Shown: piece after piece, positions 9,022 through 11,000 of the stretch
How the letters are laid out: the number at the start of each line of letters is the position of its first letter
Position numbering within the stretch: the first letter of the stretch is position 1
Assembly: GCA_009760855.2 (NCBI GenBank)
Contig: WPIO01000058.1
Coordinates: 2,534,001 to 2,545,000, forward strand
Source of the DNA: Cristatella mucedo
Taxonomy: Eukaryota; Bryozoa; Phylactolaemata; Cristatellidae
DNA: 11,000 bases
Direction of reading: 5' to 3'
Program-made: the position numbers and the translations under genes
The notes under the pieces: model-generated
What the model was told of the DNA's origin: nothing
Database searches by the model: none
What the model saw: only the letters and a program-made list of their open reading frames with translations

Positions 9022-9239
9022 TAACATCTACTCTCCTGCTGCTGACTGTGGCAAATCCTTTCCAGCGATCCTGAGCTGCTTTTTCCATGCTATTAGCTTC
9101 TTCTAATGCCCTCCTCACTCGGCTATGCTTCTCACTTCTCTTTGTTGCATGAGATGAAGTCTGTTGGCTATCTTATGGTCACTATGGGAGACTCTTCGGC
9201 TTAAAACTGTTTGGTACTTTTGTGGCTTTGCGGAGTTAC
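9022..9239 (+). repeat. Direct repeat unit, downstream copy
   Basis: Diverged second copy of 8229-8476, about 800 bp downstream and in the same orientation. It starts right after the end of the LINE relic's C-terminal coding trace. The closest block is the CTCTTTGTTGCATGAGA stretch. It is shorter than the upstream copy because of a gap in the last third. Confidence 0.75.
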
Positions 9240-9312
9240 TGGCTGAGGCACTTGACCGTGCCCAATTTCCGCGGCATTGTCACACGGCATGAGAGCTACC
9301 ATGGCTGCAGCT

Positions 9313-9332
9313 GCTGAGCCTTCGGGCTCAGC
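9313..9332. other. Hairpin: 8-bp stem with TTCG tetraloop
   Basis: GCTGAGCC, TTCG, GGCTCAGC is a perfect 8-bp inverted repeat closed by C(TTCG)G, the exceptionally stable UUCG tetraloop in RNA. It lies about 120 nt upstream of the third exon, in the transcribed intron. Function is unknown. Confidence 0.6.
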
Positions 9333-9450
9333 GCTTTGCTGGCACAGGGCTAGCCCACGTGATGATGGTGCAGCTGCAGTGGCCATATTTTGGCCACTTG
9401 CTCGAAGCTGAGATACTACTGCTGACAAGTAACAAGGCCACCAATTTCAG

Positions 9451-9674
9451 AATCGAAGGTTCGAGCAAGATAACCTCTCAGAGCCAGAGGCCGGTTACTC
9501 CTATAGAAAAAAGGAAAGGCTCGCCGCCCAGCACGAAGAAAGAGACGGTAAAGAGTAGCGGCGGCGGCAGCAGCAGCAGTGCTCAGTCATCAGCGCAGAC
9601 ATCGAAGGCCTCGGCGAGTGGCACGAAAGTGCATATTCCTGCTAAGAAATCAGCCATGAAGTCGCTGGAAGAAG
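9451..9674 (+). CDS. EAF: EAF coding exon: end of the N-terminal domain plus Ser/Gly/Lys-rich linker
   Basis: Third EAF exon. The acceptor is CCAATTTCAG at 9441-9450, with a plausible branch point CTGAC at 9422-9426. Its first base A completes AG|A (Arg), followed by IEGSSKI, matching the family's KKTRAEGSSKI across the junction. After this the protein is low in complexity: a Pro/Lys stretch (RPVTPIEKRKGSPPSTKK), a Ser/Gly run encoded by GGC and AGC repeats (about 9559-9580), then Ser/Ala/Gln- and Lys-rich sequence. This resembles the disordered, poorly conserved linker that precedes the transactivation region of EAF proteins. The 3' boundary is uncertain. GAAG|GTACGG at 9674/9675 is a reasonable phase 1 donor. 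If it is not used, the frame continues 13 codons to TAG at 9713-9715 and ends the protein short, without the acidic Ser/Asp tail of vertebrate EAF. I prefer the spliced model, with further exons beyond the window. Confidence 0.85.
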
Positions 9675-9908
9675 GTACGGTTGCTCCCGTTGTATTGCAG
9701 CCGTGGAGCGGCTAGCATTGTTTCCGCACATATGACCTGCTAGTGCTAAGTAACCGTTGAAACCATTGAAAACGTGGGGACACATGCATGCGCTTTATCA
9801 CGCCTGGCTTTTCTAGCCATGCTTCGGTTATTGCTTAAAAGCGGCATTGTTAGTTAAATAGCTGAAGCAACATAGCTGCGAGAGTCCTTGTGAGCTTCCA
9901 CGTTTTGA

Positions 9909-9957
9909 GCTGCTTAGGAGCAGCACGTGACCGAGTCACATGCTGCTCCTAAGCAGC
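9909..9957. repeat. Long hairpin, 22-bp arms and 5-nt loop
   Basis: Arms 9909-9930 and 9936-9957 are reverse complements with one C-A mismatch (21 of 22 pairs) around the loop CCGAG. The left arm carries the E-box CACGTG at 9924-9929. No flanking target-site duplication is visible. It lies downstream of the third EAF exon, in intron or 3' UTR depending on the gene model. Confidence 0.8.
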
Positions 9958-9983
9958 AAGTGACCTAGAACATTGACCTTGGC

Positions 9984-9999
9984 AACGTCAGCTGACGTT
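9984..9999. other. Perfect 16-bp palindrome
   Basis: AACGTCAGCTGACGTT is its own reverse complement. It contains the E-box-like CAGCTG core flanked by TGACGT-type half sites. A dimeric transcription factor site is possible, but nothing here proves it. Confidence 0.5.
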
Positions 10000-10096
10000 C
10001 TGTAGCGATCGTAATGTGAGAGTGTGTACCCCAGCCTATGGCAGTGCCACCATCTAACTGTGATTGTCTGCCGTTACTAGGTTGGGGGCCCCCCTC

Positions 10097-10497
10097 CGAC
10101 CTTGGCTATAATAATAATAATAATGTACTTGATAAAGCGCCCTCGGAGAACTTAATCTCTTTATAGGCGCTTTACATTTGCTGCAAAGGGAAATGCAATT
10201 AAATGTTAAGTAAAATCATGCTTGAAAAACAAACAAAATGAATAATATGGTTAGGGGTGACATGCACAGGGTCAGCATGTAAATGTGGTCAGTGGCAGCA
10301 TGCACAGTGTCAGCACGCATAAGCACGTGAAGGACGAATCACAGGGACCCACTAAATGCTGTCCTAAATTGGTGTGTTTTTAAGTTCCTTTTAAATGTGG
10401 TCAGGTCAGGGGATGTTCTGACGCAGGTCGGGAGGGAGTTCCAGGCTTTGGGAGCATACAAACTAAATGCACGGTCTCCAAAGGATTTGAGGTTTGT
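10097..10497 (-). repeat. 5'-truncated LINE, minus strand: C-terminal ORF2 end, 3' UTR and (ATT)n tail
   Basis: On the minus strand it starts with CCTCAAATCCTTTGGAG, runs through the WNSLP-type coding end, the CCCCTGACCTGACCACATTT block, TTTAGGACAGCAT and GGGTCCCTGTGATTCGTCCT, then the 3' UTR and the GCAAATGTAAAGCGCC terminus, and ends in ATT triplets (10107-10124 on the plus strand). It parallels 2822-3175 and is the best-preserved 3' end in the window. It serves as the reference for the other tail copies. The apparent plus-strand frame at 10397-10600 is antisense to this LINE and is not a gene. Confidence 0.9.
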
Positions 10498-11000
10498 GAG
10501 TCAGAGCGCAGTGTTCCTGCTGCCAGGCGCCGCGAGCGAAGACACTAGCCAATCGGAGCGCAGCGTTCCTGAGCCACAGACGATAGACTATTCCAGTTAA
10601 GCGCTAACGTCTGGACTGGAGTTAATAATTACACGTGCTGAGTACGGTTTCGTACGAGTGTTCTAGAAAGTCGTTTGCTGTTTAGCAAATTGCAGAGAGT
10701 GCATTTGGCGCAGCTGTTTCAGCCTGGGCTTTAATTTTACCTACCTTATGCAGATGACTTTCTTTAGGTAGGCATTCAGTATTGGTATTGCATGTATGTG
10801 TAAGCATGCTTCCTCATTTGTGGAGCTGCTGGTGGCTTTCCACGGTCAGCCCATGTCGATTGATATCCCGGCATATTCAACTTTATGGAAGCTAATGAGG
10901 CTTTCTTTTGCTGTCCTGGTGGCGTAAAAGCCCTTTCGTTGGTGGCGCTATGAGATTGACAAACTTGTTGGGAATGCATAACTATGTCTGATGTATCACA
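10498..11000. other. Unidentified sequence with a short direct repeat
   Basis: No gene is supported. A 19-base direct repeat (10501-10519 and 10553-10571, 17 of 19 identical, core GAGCGCAG-GTTCCTG) flanks a GC-rich stretch, and a CCAAT word (10549-10553) overlaps the start of the second copy. No EAF C-terminal exon rich in Ser/Asp codons was recognised. Confidence 0.4.

Larger units (their letters stand above)
6636..9450 (+). other. EAF intron between the second and third exons in the window
   Basis: Phase 2 intron of about 2.8 kb, from GTAAGA to TTTCAG. It contains a minus-strand LINE 3' end (about 7048-7138), a minus-strand tRNA-like segment joined to a minus-strand LINE piece (about 7472-7645), a plus-strand LINE relic (8051-9020) and a diverged direct repeat pair. 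The last 140 nt before the acceptor contain compact inverted repeats. In 6641-7047, 7139-7471 and 7646-8050 I recognise nothing. Confidence 0.82.
9716..10096. other. Sequence downstream of the third EAF exon, no gene seen
   Basis: Probably EAF intron, or 3' UTR if the TAG at 9713-9715 is used. It holds the long hairpin and the 16-bp palindrome. No AATAAA signal was seen here. Confidence 0.45.

Noticed and set aside
8885-9118. 77-codon minus-strand frame
   Set aside because: It is antisense to the LINE relic's C-terminal trace and to the start of the downstream direct repeat unit.
10079-10102. G-run/C-run inverted repeat (GGGGGCCCCC core)
   Set aside because: It can fold with wobble pairs but has no loop without opening the core and no other supporting context, so it is treated as compositional.
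10397-10600. 67-codon plus-strand frame
   Set aside because: Most of it is antisense to the minus-strand LINE 3' end, and it parallels the antisense frame at 2711-2971.
10738-10772. Short PYADDF-like translation and a 7-bp inverted repeat (CCTACCT/AGGTAGG)
   Set aside because: The RT-like match is only a few residues long with no flanking RT motifs, and the arms are too short to stand out from chance.
1-11000. CRISPR array, bacterial operon or viral genome
   Set aside because: There is no regularly spaced repeat array, no run of adjacent same-strand genes, and all reverse transcriptase traces are of the non-LTR LINE type within spliced eukaryotic sequence.

Overview
This is a eukaryotic, almost certainly metazoan, genomic window. 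It carries the middle of one spliced host gene on the + strand, embedded in sequence rich in decayed retrotransposons. There are no bacterial-type operons, ribosome binding sites or intact long ORFs. An invertebrate or other non-mammalian animal fits best: long introns, CR1/L2-like LINEs with (ATT)n 3' tails, and no recognisable Alu or L1. The species cannot be named from the sequence.

Host gene: three exons (3194-3288, 6499-6635 and 9451-about 9674) encode the conserved N-terminal domain of an ELL-associated factor (EAF1/EAF2 family) and the start of its low-complexity tail. The exons join in compatible phases (phase 1 entering the first, then phase 0, then phase 2). Across the junctions they restore family landmarks: [R]Y-DFKPAS, LPHI-x-G, [17 protein letters not shown], LEKLS and KKTR-xEGSSKI. 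EAF proteins partner ELL in RNA polymerase II elongation complexes. The first coding exon or exons (about 35 residues by analogy with vertebrate EAF) and probably the C-terminal transactivation exons lie outside the window. The two introns fully inside it are about 3.2 kb and 2.8 kb.

Repeats: I estimate that about 40% of the window is LINE-derived. Upstream of the first exon are a stand-alone LINE 3' end (288-400), an RT motif B-C fragment (about 795-970) and a 2.2-kb LINE pseudogene (about 971-3175) whose 3' tail runs straight into the splice acceptor. Intron 1 holds a LINE copy whose segments are in scrambled order (5205-5985) and a tRNA-like SINE head (about 6306-6370). Intron 2 holds two minus-strand LINE pieces, a second tRNA-like segment, a more diverged LINE relic (8051-9020) and a roughly 230-bp direct repeat pair. 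Downstream of the last exon are a strong 22-bp-arm hairpin, a 16-bp perfect palindrome and a 5'-truncated minus-strand LINE 3' end (10097-10497).

I see no novel multi-gene system. The most informative points are the EAF gene itself, a LINE tail acting as the polypyrimidine tract of an EAF exon, the recurrent scrambled LINE junctions, and the compact hairpins around the third exon. Exon and repeat calls rest on motif recognition and comparison within the window; no database search was run.
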